Of a stretch of DNA of 64,000 nt, positions 21,001-33,300 are shown one piece after another. The notes under the pieces are model-generated. The model worked only from the letters and a program-made list of their open reading frames with translations, did no database searches and was not told the DNA's origin. A program made the translations under genes and the position numbers. Position 1 is the stretch's first letter, and the number at the start of each line of letters is the position of its first letter. The DNA comes from Alitta virens. Its lineage: Eukaryota > Annelida > Polychaeta > Phyllodocida > Nereididae. The DNA is taken from assembly GCA_932294295.1 (NCBI GenBank), contig OW028583.1, positions 496,001-560,000 of the forward strand, read 5' to 3'.

Positions 21001-24000
21001 TCTGTTGGGTGGCTACTTAGGCCGAATATGTGTCAAAGGGTTAATTTTGTAAGCCTTATAATATAATAGGGTTGGTTTGTAAATTTTGATGAAAGAAAAC
21101 TTTGTACAGTAACATTAATTTGAAAAAATGCAATTCTTTTAAATTTGACAAATTACATGGTATAATGATACAATTTAATGTTGATAATCATCCTAGATAT
21201 TTCCATACTTTAAAGGTATTATTTATAATGGATGAAAGATGTTGAGACAATAACAAATAACTCACATTTCAGATGAGGACGGATTACTTGGACGTGTACC
21301 TCAGCATGTGATGGATGATGAGGAAGAGCAGATACGTCATCTTCTCAGTCTACATGACATTGTAAGGACATCATTTTATCTTATTTGATGTTTGTGGACA
21401 TCCTAGAATATGAATTAATTTAGGCTAGTCATGACTATATTTTGCCTGTGGGTGATATTTCCCTCGGAAAACTCTGGCATTATGAACTGCGATAATAATG
21501 GGGTGTTAATGATATTGTGTCTGTATTTTTCCAATTTATGATTGGTATATGGCCAAATGTGCCACGTGCGTTTTCCATGAGAAGGATAAACGCATGGACA
21601 ACGCATGGATTTTGCCTAATTATAATGAGGTGAAAACCATGCTTTTATCGAAACGCAATGCGCGTGGCACATTTGGCCATGTATCATAAATCGATTCCGT
21701 TTATAGAAGAGCATATTATTATTACTTATAAAAAAGTTTGCTTATAATGAGGTCCTTTCCGAGAGGAGATTTTCTTGCATACTTTTAACACTAGACCAGC
21801 AGAAATTGAGAGATGTTTTTTCAAAGTCTCTCGTAGTTCAACAGAGTTCACTCGCGTCAAGATCCTTTTTAACAAAATTTCCTATTTCTTTTGCAGAGTA
21901 GTATGACGAAAGTTATAGAGAATGCGTATAGCAAGTATCTTCAGTCTCGTCCAAAACCTTCGTCAGAGTCTATTAAACGGTCAAAGGAGTATCATATGCC
22001 TAACATTCCTGTACATCCTTTGTTTGGTAAGAAATTTTAACCTATTTCTTTTCCGATCCCAGTTAATGAATCACATTGCCTGACAGCAGGCTGTAAAAGT
22101 GATGTCCAGGTGCATATCACTTAAGGCCGACTGAAAAAACTATTTTGTTTCCGACTTTTTTGTTTGAAAAAGTTGGGTCGGTAGGTCAGGGAGTTTTATT
22201 TTTATTTAAATTTTTTCCCCTATGAATCAATGTTCAAAACATAGGGTGTCAAATATCCATTTTTTGTCAGTTGCCTTAAAAAAATTCAGGTCAGGCCTTG
22301 TGAAGTCAGAAATTGGAAACCAACATTTTTTCAGTCAGCCTGATCTACCATCCCTCTCTGTCTCAATGTTTTGGATCTGCCCCTTGAAATCTGTTAAAGT
22401 CCACATGCTGATTGACAGCCATAACTTACTGACGCACATTTTAGGTCAGCAGAGGGCTGTTCCATTTAAAAAAGAGGGGGGGGGGGGTGGTTGACCAGTA
22501 TTTTATTAAAATCTAAATGTACACAAAAAGAGTTTGGGGGAGGAGGGGAGGGTCTATCAAAAAACAAAAAGCGGGGTGGGGAGGGGTCTGAAAATTACCT
22601 GTCCCCCTTCTTTTTTAAATGGAACCGCCCAGAGTGGATCATACTATGACTAAATAATCAGTGCGCAGATTTCATAAAAGTTATATTTGTTTTTAAGGTG
22701 AAGCAAGTGACCCCTCGGAAGAAGAGGCAAGAGCGAAGTTATTGGAAAGCATGAAAGCGTACAGGCCAAACACAGTAAGAATCTTCTGTTTATCAAAGTG
22801 ACACACAATACAAGTTCAAGTCAAGTTCAATCATTTTATTCACCACTATATTTAACAAAGTTATACATAATAAAAATAATTCAGTGGAGGAGAACCCTCT
22901 AAGGCATTTAGGTGCCGCTATCGAGGGACCACCTATAGTAAAAGTAAATGTTTTATTTGCAATAAAAATTTTAGCAGATCAGAAAAAAGGTACTGCAAAG
23001 TAGACTGCAGCTTCACTGGAAAGGATCACTCACATGAAATCAGTATTTGTAACATATATAATAAATAGTTAAGGATTAGGATATACTGGTCACAGTTAGG
23101 TAGATACTTTTAACAGTTTCTTTCACAGACATAACAGGTTGGTAGGGAGCAATGATCTGAATATGAGTTAATGGTTATTTTCTTAATATATTTCTTAAAG
23201 CCATCAAAACTATGTGTGAAAATTTTATCTCTTATATTTAAACTCATGCTATAAAAAAGTTGAGGGTATGTAATCTGTTAATTCTTACATGTAATCTGTT
23301 AATTCTTTTCACCTTAAGGTAATAAGGATATATCCATCAATAACCTGTATACCACATAGAAAAGCCATGTGGTATAGCCTATGTGGTATACATATCTATA
23401 CTACATGGTTTACCGCACACAACGATGGGAAATGTATACCAAACATTTCTGTGTATGGCAAGCAAGTGACCAAAAATCACTATTTGCAGCTAAGCGCTTC
23501 GCCGTTTGAATTAGCTCCGCCACTCCAAAACAACAGTCGAAATCAAAAAATGAGTACCATTACAGAGATAAAATTTTGGGCTCTCTAAAACATGTTGAAT
23601 TTTTAAAACCATACCAGAATTAACGACTCTAGAGGCAAAAACGTGACGCAAAGTCATGGGTCTGTTCTGTCCACAGATACAAGCCATTGTATATCTCCAT
23701 TGCTAAGGGCAATTGGCTTCAGAATTCACTCGTGGCTAACGCCACTCGTGAATCCTGGCCAATCTGTCCACTCATGGGGAATATAAAAATATACCACACA
23801 ACCATTGGATCTTATAATAATCATTGTTCTTGCAGACTATATTCGAAATCAACTCAACGAATAAGACGAAAGCCTTTGAAGTGATGAAAGTCAAGAGAAA
23901 TTACCATGACAACAAAATCGACATGATTTTTGCTAAGCACCAGGAAGCTGCGGTTCATGATGAGGCTGAAATGAAATCACCACGGAAACAAAGTAATCCA

Positions 24001-26631
24001 CAAGAGGGCGATGACATCAGTACCGAGGAGCTCAAGGTAAGCAAAGTATTCTTGATCGTTTGATAAAAGATTAAAGCTCTGTTTACTGAAAAAATTAATT
24101 AGTTGTATTAGAGTTAGCTTTCTGTAGTTACTTTAATATGGTATTTTGGAAAAAGTGCAGTATAGCGGACCTAAATTAATGACCATATTTAGTGAGCCTC
24201 ATTGCCGTGCTTATGACGTCAAATCCTAGAATTCACCTGAGTGACGTCACAAGCTAACAACGGCAGTTTTCTTGTTCATGGTAAGAGTGAGTTTGTTTTC
24301 TCTTTTTCTTGAGGGCTGCCGCCCCCAAACCCCCACTAACCTACAAAAATAGGCTCAAGTCATATATTATTGTGATAGAACTTCAGAACTGGCTCATAAT
24401 AATGATATATTTTATATTTCATGGATGCCAAATACGGGCAGAAATTTAAGTCCGCTATACTGCACTAAACCGACAAAATAATTTAGTTGAATTAGAGTTA
24501 GCTTTCTCTGTAGTTACTTTAATATGGTATTTTACTGAAGAAATAGTTATAAGAATTGAGATCTTGAATTCCAGCAAGTCTTCTCAAGGGTAGTCGCACC
24601 TAAAAGACCAGCTAATGATAAAGTATTTGAGCCTAAAAAGAAGAAGAGAAAGAAGAGACCAACCGTCGATGAAGAGAATTATCTTCACTACCGACCAAAG
24701 GATTTCCAATCTGAAAAAGGGTGAGTTCTTGATGTATTCTTAAGAAACTTTCTGTCAAGTGGTTGAGATTTTTGTGCTATTTTCATCGAATTATTTGTTT
24801 TGCAGACTGAGAGTAGGAACAAGTTTTGAAACGGAGGCCGCCAAAGCAGTTATGGACATATCTGGAATGGATTCAGCGAAAAACAAGAATGATAGCCAAT
24901 TGAGATGGTAATTTTTAACTCACATTATATCAGATAGGTAGATAGATAGATAGATAGATAGATAGTGCAGCTCTCTGAGGCAAGTTCTTGCCGCTCGAAA
25001 CGTTGGGCTTGATGAGATGGGACAGAGAGTATGGGTTCTAATGCACATGTGACCATATGAATAATTACAAGATATAAAGTATACAAGTATGTATATCATT
25101 AAAATTAGATAATAATTAAGAACAATATATAGAAGAATTCAGCTGAACGATGAATGATAAAGTTAAATTTGACTTGTGTTTTTCATCTTACTTTAGGGAC
25201 AGAAAGAAAAAGAAGTTTGTCCGAGAGACGGGTGACCGCGAGGGCAAGAAATGGGTCAAAACGGAGAGCGGAGTTTGGATTCCTGCTTCGTATAAGACTA
25301 ACATGTATCCTTACTTTACATTTGTGCTTCTGCAGGGGCTAGGAAAAGACCCCATTCATGAGATAATTGTGTAACATGGTGTTTCAAATTGATATACTGG
25401 CCTTCTATTACAGCTGCTAATGAATAAATTAAGGAAATGAATGCTTGTAAGAAATTAACATAGGTACAAATGTAAAAAATATATTTTTGGATGGCCTAGT
25501 GGTCAAGGCATTGACCTGTTAGCTGTGTTAGGACACTGGCCGGCTCCTCTGTAGGTCCTGGGCTCCATAGCTTACCCAGGAGCTATTCATGAGCATTATC
25601 TCATGCAGTTGGAAGTTGATCATGTGAGACGTTAAATACGAGGTGCCTTGTACTTAGTGTCTATGCCAAGGCAAGCAAAAGACCCCATCCATGAAGTAAA
25701 TGTGTAACGTGGTGTGGACTCCACGCTGCATCACCTCATCGTCACATCTACCTGTAGCTGATCCAATAAAATGACTAAGCTCCTGACCAGTCGCATTGAG
25801 ACAATACACACTAAGAAAACTTAACCTGAAATTGCCACCGTGGTTTGACCACTTCCAACCTATGAGTATGACCCAAAAACTTTTTTTTTTGTGTATTGAC
25901 TTGTACAACAACACTATGAAAGTGGTTGAAGCACGGAATAAAAAAAAACAATTGATTTAACTGTCATTCAGCCAATCAGACATGGCGATTCATCAAAAGA
26001 GGCACCTGCTAAACAGTGCAAAGGTGTTGCAACCACCTTTTTTTTGGACCACAAGTTTTCTTAGTGATTCATACACCAAATTATACTGACATATCGCTGT
26101 GTATTCAATATGGCCTTTGCAATTTCCTTAACTCTAGTCAGATACAAAGAGTGGTTGAACAGGAGCAAGAAAGGACACCAGGACGAAGGTGGGGACAGTG
26201 ATGAAGACTCTGCTCCTGCTAGGAAACAAACTCCCGGAAGGTTTGAGGTCATCGGAACGCACAGGCGAGGCAAAGGTAAGAAAGTTTTAAATCTACTTAA
26301 ACATTCTGTATAAAACAGGTCTAAAATTTTCAGACATCCCCCCGATCCCCGCTTTTTGTTTTTTGACAGACCCTTCCACCCCCTTTTTTTTCTACTTAAA
26401 GAAAATACTGGTCAACTAACTGCATGTACGCTGTTATTGAATAAAGTCCACCAATCAATTAATTTTGCCATTTCAGGATTCCATCAAGCCAAAGAGAAGA
26501 AAGACGGCAAGAGACCAGAAATCAAGAGAAAGGAACAGATCTTGAAAGCAAGAAAGACAAAAGCTAAGGAAATGAAAGACCGTCAAAAACGAGATGCAAA
26601 AAGATCGAAGCGAAAAGGTTCGAGACGTTAG
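15011..26631 (+). CDS. DDX54: ATP-dependent RNA helicase DDX54 (Dbp10 family)
   Basis: Nineteen coding exons: 15011-15196, 16168-16282, 16395-16465, 16636-16821, 16918-16967, 17126-17263, 17850-18033, 18406-18537, 19606-19816, 20651-20779, 21273-21361, 21897-22026, 22698-22774, 23836-24036, 24575-24720, 24806-24907, 25197-25304, 26142-26275, 26477-26631. Phases agree throughout; 847 residues against about 880 in human DDX54. DEAD-box motifs are complete: Q motif (GYKVPTPIQ), I (ARTGSGKT, 139-146), Ia (PTRELALQT), Ib (TPGR), DEAD (245-248), SAT (276-278), V (TDLAARGID), VI (HRVGRVAR, 422-429). The C-terminal part carries the DBP10CT-type segment ([13 protein letters not shown] and onward) and ends in a Lys/Arg-rich nucleolar-type tail. 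The family acts in 60S ribosomal subunit assembly in the nucleolus; vertebrate DDX54 also binds nuclear receptors. Introns hold many miniature elements listed separately. Confidence 0.96.
17403..17656. mobile_element. Miniature inverted-repeat element, family M1
   Basis: AGGGCTGTTCCATTAAAAAG at the left, AAATGGAACAGCCCC at the right; GGTTGACCAGTATTTTCT tag inside. DDX54 intron. Confidence 0.8.
18676..18848. mobile_element. Miniature inverted-repeat element, family M1 (left end lost)
   Basis: G-run, GGTTGACCAGTATTTAATG tag, C-run and the right end AAAAATGGAACAGC. The left end is diverged or cut. DDX54 intron. Confidence 0.7.
20078..20155 (+). mobile_element. LINE 3'-UTR-like fragment, family L2f
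   Basis: GGTGGCTCCCTCGGCAGCGG, then CCTTAGAGGGGGTCTCCTTG, shared with 22815-22950, 43995-44080 and 46905-47045. Differs from the 3' UTR of the full-length LINE. Confidence 0.55.
20281..20566. mobile_element. Miniature inverted-repeat element, family M2
   Basis: AGTGCAGTATAGCGGACCC at the left, GGGTCCGCTATACTGCGCTT at the right, with CTACCACCCCCAAACCCCC inside. DDX54 intron 9. Confidence 0.85.
22132..22342. mobile_element. Miniature inverted-repeat element, family M4
   Basis: TAAGGCCGACTGAAAAAAC at the left, TTTTTTCAGTCAGCCTGA at the right; inside CCCCTATGAATCAATGTTC and TCAGGCCTTGTGAAGTC. DDX54 intron 12. Confidence 0.75.
22454..22630. mobile_element. Miniature inverted-repeat element, family M1
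   Basis: GGGCTGTTCCATTTAAAAAA at the left, TTTTTTAAATGGAACCGCCC at the right; GGTTGACCAGTATTTT tag. DDX54 intron. Confidence 0.85.
22815..22950 (-). mobile_element. LINE 3'-UTR-like fragment with TTGAC-type tail, family L2f
   Basis: Minus strand: GGTGGTCCCTCGATAGCGGC, then CCTTAGAGGGTTCTCC, then AATAAAATGATTGAACTTGA and TTGAACTTG. The tail identifies it as the 3' end of a pentamer-tailed LINE. Confidence 0.6.
24154..24470. mobile_element. Miniature inverted-repeat element, family M2
   Basis: AGTGCAGTATAGCGGACC at the left, GTCCGCTATACTGCACTAAA at the right; GCCGCCCCCAAACCCCC inside. DDX54 intron 14. Confidence 0.85.
24939..25040 (-). mobile_element. SINE A (tRNA-derived), 3' fragment with GATA tail
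   Basis: Seven GATA units followed by GTGCAGCTCTCTGAGGCAAG and TTCTTGCC, shared with the copies at 31719 and 39751. Only the 3' part is present. It lies in a DDX54 intron. Confidence 0.7.
25488..25790 (+). mobile_element. SINE A (tRNA-derived), plus orientation, diverged
   Basis: The head GGATGGCCTAGTGGTCAAGGC looks like a tRNA A box. The body has CATGAGCATTATCTCATG, GGTGCCTTGTACTTAGTGTC and GCAAAAGACCCCATCCATG, colinear with the copy at 31719 read in reverse. No GATA tail remains. It lies in a DDX54 intron. Confidence 0.7.
25810..26064. mobile_element. Miniature inverted-repeat element, family M5
   Basis: ACTAAGAAAACTTAACCTG at the left and complement AAGTTTTCTTAGT at the right; inside CAGCCAATCAGACATGGCGA and TTCATCAAAAGA. 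DDX54 intron 17. Confidence 0.75.
26318..26420. mobile_element. Miniature element fragment, family M1
   Basis: Only the central part (TTTTCAGACATCCCCC, GCTTTTTGTTTTTTGACAGA, AAATACTGGTCAAC) is present. DDX54 last intron. Confidence 0.6.
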
Positions 26632-26691
26632 GTCAGATGTTTCAATTGTATATATCAAGTACTTGTATTCTGGTTCACTCTTTGCTTGTTG

Positions 26692-26697
26692 AATAAA
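26692..26697 (+). terminator. Poly(A) signal of DDX54
   Basis: AATAAA about 60 bp after the DDX54 stop codon, the first such signal downstream. A short 3' UTR is implied. Confidence 0.6.
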
Positions 26698-27645
26698 CTA
26701 ACAGATAAGTCATAAATATAATCTGACGGCGTCAAGAATTCTCATTCCAAGAACATTATGTTGATTATGAAAAACTGCATATACTGAAGATGACAAGGCG
26801 CGTTTTGCACAAAGGGAGTTAGTGGCCACATCTTGTAGCACTATGTTTTGTCATCCAATACGCGAAAGTGTTTCTGCTGAAAAGACATACAGTATGGCCA
26901 ATCCTCCTGAAAATCATGTGATTATTTCCAGATTAGTTGTAGATTCAAAAAGTTCCTCTGGAATGCCATTATATTATTTCTCCATTTTAATTTCATGACC
27001 TTGCTGAATCAAAATTGAACCAACCTTCTTATCATCTAATACCATGATATATATAAGCACATATAAAAAACATTGAAGTAGGATTCTGTGCAAATATTAT
27101 ATTTTCTGTGGCTTCAGAGGTGTAGTAACTAGGAAATATCTAATTTGTAAATTTTCTGCATCTAGAGACATCATGCAAGCAGACAGGAATTTGACTTCTG
27201 TGATGCGTGTCACTCAGAACAAGCCCTGCAGTATGAACCCTCTCAATAATTCAGAAACTGATATTGTCCGTCATCATAAGATCAAAAATATCACAATGAC
27301 TAATTGCTTATACCCCTGACTAAATGTGGCAAAACTTTGAAAAGACTTCATAAGCATTAGAGTAACCTAGAGCTATCCCAAAAGAGAAGATGCCTGGTGC
27401 AAGTTTTAGGCCGCACCCTGTACTTGTTTAAGGTGGACGTAAAATTCTGTTTTAGGTATTTAAAAATAAGCAGATCTCGTGTGGCTCATTTAGCAATTAT
27501 GCCTTTCTAGAGAATTTATGCTTTTCAAGAGAATTCAATTTAATGTTTCACATTAATTTTCCAGCACAATCGCGTCACAAATGTCATTTCTCTACACAAT
27601 TACAAGAAAGAACATGCAACTCGATCTTTGTCAGAATGAACACAT
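26698..27645. other. Intergenic DNA between convergent DDX54 and GOSR2
   Basis: AT-rich sequence with no frame, splice-site pattern or repeat that I can support. The part nearest GOSR2 may be alternative 3' UTR. Confidence 0.5.
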
Positions 27646-27651
27646 TTTATT
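27646..27651 (-). terminator. Possible poly(A) signal of GOSR2
   Basis: AATAAA on the minus strand about 480 bp after the GOSR2 stop. Other A-rich candidates exist, so this is only the most canonical one. Confidence 0.35.
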
Positions 27652-28130
27652 ATCTTTTAAATACTGATGTTGTACTGTATACAGTAGACAAATATTTACA
27701 AATAACACTGTACTCATCACCGCGCATAATTTGACGTAATCATCACGATCATTCTGAATCATCTCACATTGCACCAGCTGATGTTTATCAGTTCCAAAAG
27801 CTCAGTACAAAAGTCAAGTATTGCCAGATGTTCAATCAAAGTGTCAGGAATGAAAGGAATGATAACAATAAAGCTTATACACACACAAACTTTATACTCA
27901 TTGAACTAATGTTTAAAAAAGAAGTTAATGTAAATGTTGTGCATAACACTTGGGGTACAATGCCAGTGCATCAGACTGAAGTTGAAAAAAAAATACTTCT
28001 AATATTTGAACTGAAGATTTAACTTTTCCGCTTATTTGGCTATAAAACAAACGATAAGACATAGAACAAACAAAAAACATTGACAATTAATCAGCATTTT
28101 CATAAAAATAATGTCGGTTATTTCACATGA

Positions 28131-29124
28131 TCATAAAAAATACGTCCATACTAAAAACATAAATATACACACACCAATCATGCCACCGTACAAGATGTAT
28201 TTGTCTTGGAGACTTCTCCGCTCAATAAGTCTAAGAACAGTGTTTGACAGTCCAAGGTTATTCGCAACGTCTAAAATTTTCTTATGAGCACCCTTCAAGG
28301 TGTACTTTTGTTCCTTCAAGTTGCCAAGAATCGAAGTGCCGTGGGTCAGCAAGTCATCCATTTCTCTGTTGGCATTCATCATTTGAGTGTTGTGTTGCAG
28401 AGCTGCGTCGATGTATATGGACGTGTCAGAGTCGTTTGTGGTGAAACGACGTGACATGAGCGCTTCTCTTTCCTTATCTTCCTCTTCTCTTTGGTACCTG
28501 AAGATAGAGATAAATATTTAGTGATGGAAGACGTTTTCTGAATGTGAGAAAATTTACTGGTGAATTCATAAGATACTGTCAGTGATAAAATTAATTTCAG
28601 AGTTACTGCTGCAGTGTAAGTACTGTTGCACAAGGAATTAAACCAAATAAATACATGACAATATATCAATAACAATTGTTTATCACATTGCCGTCATTGG
28701 CCACCATGGTTTTTCGCTACGGGCTTCATTTCATCAATTCAGCGACCACATTTACCGCTGAAAATCTTCACCGTATACCCTCAGATGCTGCTATACAGTC
28801 CAAATAATTTTAATTTTGGCAATATTTCATTAGCTTTATTAAATCGTCTTACCTTTTGTATTGTAAATTTCTCATGGCAGCTTGTAAATGTTGGCAGTCA
28901 TATTTCAACTGATCTACTCTTAGTTTAGCATTGGCTCTCCTTGTTGGTGGCTCCTTGTTGACTAAAATCTCCAACCTCTCACAATTGTTGAGTATTTGGT
29001 CAAGGCCGGCCTGTAATTCCTTTTCTATGTTGTTGACATCTGCCACACTGGCTCTCTCTAAACGTCCCAGTCCACTCTGGACTTCATGGACCATTTTATT
29101 GGTCTGATGGTACAGCGCCTCCAT
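28131..29124 (-). CDS. GOSR2: Golgi SNAP receptor complex member 2 (membrin), Qb-SNARE
   Basis: Two coding exons, 29124-28853 and 28497-28131, joined in phase with GT-AG ends, give 212 residues, the same length as human GOSR2. The N-terminal helical domain begins MEALYHQTNKMVHE and contains NKEPPTRRANAKLRVDQLKYD, a block strongly conserved in membrin. The Qb-SNARE motif covers roughly residues 118-185, and a single C-terminal membrane anchor (about 190-212, ending FMFLVWTYFL) tethers it with the bulk in the cytosol. Membrin works with syntaxin-5, BET1 and SEC22B in fusion of ER-derived vesicles with the cis-Golgi. It is convergent with DDX54. No oddity is seen. Confidence 0.95.
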
Positions 29125-29244
29125 TTTGTGTAATTTCTACCTTCAGAATTTGTTAGATCAGTCAGATAGAGTTGTTTAGTTCCTAAATATGCATTATGAT
29201 CAGTGACAGGTCACTTCTCTTACGTGGATCTCTCAACTTTGTAG

Positions 29245-29263
29245 CGGAAGTGCAGCTGACGTG
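29245..29263. promoter_or_regulatory. Promoter-like motifs upstream of GOSR2 (ETS-like, CRE-like)
   Basis: CGGAAGTG (29245-29252) is a typical ETS/GABP core and TGACGTG (29257-29263) a CRE/ATF half-type site, both within 140 bp of the GOSR2 start codon and inside a local GC-rich patch. Such pairs are common in TATA-less housekeeping promoters. Motif matches only. Confidence 0.3.
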
Positions 29264-29299
29264 CCGGCGTCGTAGCTCCGCAGTCGACGGAAAAATAAA

Positions 29300-30397
29300 A
29301 AATAAAATTTGCCCTGCTTATGAAATTAGTTAAAACGGTATTTTAAGTCTCATGACCTTAATTTCACCTATGTACGCCAATTAACTTTCTCGATTGTTCT
29401 TCGTTTAGCGAAAATATGAAATATTTAAGATGGCATCAGTTCTTCAATTTATTCACAGAGGGCGCGTGCAACGTCCCCCTAGTGGAATAGCTGACAACTA
29501 GCAAACAGACCTTGTAAAATGATACCAGGGGAGCTTGGTACAAAAGACCTTGAAGGTCTCTGCTTAATATTAAAATAACTTATATTTATACGTAGTTGAG
29601 TTAAAAATATTTCTTCCTCTTGTTGAGATTTTGATTTTATTTTTTAATATGCCCTGATTTAGAAATTGCGAGTATACTATTGCTATTTTATCAGATGAAA
29701 ATGAAAACAATTATATCAAAAAGTTTACATATGTATATGTTTGTGTTTATTTCGTACTCTCGGGTACAGTGGAATCAAAAGTTACAAGTTATATTCAAGG
29801 AATAAATGGAAATTATGTACAGAAAATTTTAACTAGAAATTCAAATACAGTGTAATTAAAATAAAATCTTAAGTCGTTCAAATCAGCTCTTTAAAATAAA
29901 CAAGTTCATCAGTCCCATCTAGACAGGCTCAGTTCTTTGAATGCTACAACCTTTGCCATTGTAGCAATATCAAGCTCAGTACTTTATGTTCTTTCTCAGA
30001 AGATTGTGACCACACTGCCATTTGTGGCTAATGTGGGACACGTTTCGTCAAAGAAATTGGCCGAATATATGTTAAATTTAAATAGGTAATTAAAAGAAGC
30101 TAAGAACAGTCTGTTAGATTGGACATGGCAGCCTGGTGTCTAATAAATTGTAGCATTATTTGTTATTTTATATCATATGTCAATTGTCCGTTCATATTTT
30201 TTTTGAAAATAATTTATTTGGCAATTCACAGTTTGACAGAGTTCCGCATGATTTGTTGTTTTGACATAATAGATTTTAAACTATTGCATTAATTATTATA
30301 TTTGCCAGGGGACTCCAAAGAACCTTAGTGGGTGGTGTTAAGGGCCCTCTTCTTCAGCTTTTCTGGTGGGTTTTGTTCGATCATCGATACAGACAGT
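29300..30397. other. Intergenic DNA between GOSR2 and dioxygenase copy 1
   Basis: AT-rich, no supported gene. The right part is probably 3' UTR of dioxygenase copy 1; a minus-strand AATAAA lies near 30218. Confidence 0.45.
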
Positions 30398-33300
30398 TCA
30401 GTCATTTGGATCAACGACGTCTTTTCCTGACCAATCAAATTTATTTGTGCATTGCAGAACTGCACTGTTTGGAACCTGCAAAATAATTTGATGCTCTAAT
30501 GAAAAATTACAGATATTACTAAAAAATAGCACCAAAAAAATAAAATAAAGTGACATAAAAAATATATTTCAAAGCACCCAGCGTGCATAACAATATTTTT
30601 GCATGTGAATAGTAGCTTATACACCATATATAACTAGCTATAATTGATGGTGATGCTATTATTAATGGTGTTAAATAAAATTTTAGGTACTTTAATATTT
30701 AAACATTAAATTAATAAAGTTGTCATGCAATAAAAAATGTTGCAGTTGAGGTCTGTGTAAGACCTAATTAAGCCTAGATAATATACAATGTGTTTGATTT
30801 ATAATTTCTCACCTTATGTAATGGAGTGTAACTTGCATGACAGTGAGGGATAACAAGGTCATTGTCTCGGCGATTGTAGGAGCATAAAAGTGCCCATCTT
30901 CTCATGTCACTGTCATTTCCTGCACTAGTGTGAAGCACATTGCAATGGAAGAATAAGACGTCACCTGTGAAAAAATTAAAATCAATAACGACAAAATGTC
31001 TGTCACATTCGACGTGGTAGTCCAGTTTCAGATATGCATGAACAATAATGAATGAAATTCTGTTTTAGCAGTAATTGAATATCTGTTTAATTAATTACAG
31101 GAGTTTCCGTTTATTTCTAGTTTAGATTAACTTTTGATAATCAATGAAAAGCACTTTCCTGTAGGTGCTAAAAGAATGTTTTATTAATGACTGCAGTATC
31201 ACATAATAATTATCATTTGGTTGTTCGTAAAGGATAATTTTTAATTTTAATATCAAAATTATTCACCTGGTTTCATCTCGCAGTACACATGTTCGAAATG
31301 TTTGCATAGGAAATCAACTCGTTCCTGATTGGCTACAGTCTGTCCGTGATCTAAACCGTGTTCTATCCGACCACATCGATTAGTGCCTTTTACAACCTGC
31401 AATGAACAGTTCAGAAGTTATAAGAACTGTGCATTAAAGTCATTTGAATAAGTTAGCATGTATTACTGATAATAATAAATTAATGAATATATACCTGCAA
31501 ACAACCATTGGCCTTAACGCATTCGTCGATGGCAATATAAGCTGTGATCAAATCAGGTCTGAGGCAACCAAATTTGTACCAGTAACTGAAAGTAACAGTA
31601 ATATATAATACAAATAGTAGCCTAATGATGAAAGCACCAGTGATTATCACCTAGGATCCTAGGTTCAAATTCAGCATCCCGCAATATTTATGAGGTAGTT
31701 CATTATTTTGTGTGCTAGCAAGATAGATAGATAGATAGATAGAGGAAGTGCAGCCTTCTAAGGCAAGTTCTTGCCACAATCAAGGGTTGATTGATGAGGC
31801 GAGAGAGAGAGATGAGTCCACCCATGTTACATTTACCCCATGGGTGGGATCTTTTACTTGCCTCAGCATAGACTTTAAGTACAAGGGACCACCAATTTAA
31901 CATCTCATCCGAATGACATCCAGCAGCTGGGATGATGCTCATGAAAGGTTGCCCAGGCCTGGGATTGAACCCGGGTCCTTCAGAGGAGCAGGCAAGCGTC
32001 TTACCACTAGACCACCCAGCAGAGCAGGGTTATGTTGGCAGTCCTGTATGTTTTTGTGTGTAACCAGAAAGGTTGAATGTAGAGATTGATGGATTAGTCT
32101 ATGTCACTGTTAGTTTAGAAAATATGACCTACCCATAATCCTGATGCCATAAATGGGCCCCTCCTGTCCTAGGTTCCTTCATTATTAACTTTGAGTGGTA
32201 ATGGTAGATTTCTCCACCAAGTAGCTGAAACAGAATAGTGGATTTTCACGGAAGGTTCTCTGTATTTCCACCAGGTGGCTAAAACAGAATACTGCAATTC
32301 TATTGGCTGAAGAAGTTTCCGCCCGTGGCCGTGATTGGCTGAAGCAAAGTGCATCCTAGCAGCAGTATTTTTAGTGCATTTTAATATATATTTGACACTT
32401 CATCATTTAGTTGATTTTTGTTATTTTTCTGTGAAAGTTATATTTATGGAATCAGTTGGTTATTACCTACTGTGTCTGAAAAGCAAAATGAGTTATAAGA
32501 GGAGAGCAAAGGCTTATGACTGGCTTAATTCAGGGCTGTTCAGTGAAAAGACCATTGAGTGGAAGACCATTCTAGCTAATATAGGATCAGGTAGTGCATA
32601 AAAATATAACTAAAATTTAATGAGAAATATAAATTGAGTTTCTGCCCCTCCAACAAAAAATAGTGTTGCAGTGACCCAAAAAAAATTTAGTTTAAAAGGC
32701 AATTGCCAATTTGTTGAATTCCCCCTCCGTGGACATTTCCCCTTCCATACAAATTGCTGTAACCGCCCTAAAACCCTGTGCATGGAGAAAATCAATAGTT
32801 CTCTACCTGTTCGCAAGTATCCACAACTTTTTCGCACCTGGCCACCATTCCGGTGATGTCATTTCCTGGATGAGTCCAGAGTAACATTGTGGTGATTTTC
32901 CCCTGCCCATCATCAGTCTGGTAAAAATGTTTAAAAATTATTATTTAAATAAAATTCAGTTTGAACAATTTACTCATCTTATGACATTATTTTCTTTTCA
33001 CTTGATTTGTAACTTAAAGTAAAATAAGTAAAATAGGTTATTAAAATATGGCAGGATTTTTTTTTTCTAAATGTATATGATTTACTGGGATTTGATTATC
33101 ATAAAGAAGTAATTCTCATTCATTTTATATATTATTTTTTAGTAATTTTTGATGGAACATCAGGTCTTTTTTTAACAGGCATTTTTGAATTTTTGCTAAA
33201 TATACAGGACACCATCATTTCATGTGACTATGTCAGTCAGAATATTTGGAATTTTCTAAAATAATCATTAAGAAAGAGATACTCGAACAAGGCAACTAGT

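Noticed and set aside
31960..32032. Possible tRNA gene (minus strand, good A and B boxes).
   Set aside because: The acceptor-stem ends do not pair and it continues into a SINE body with a CTAT tail.
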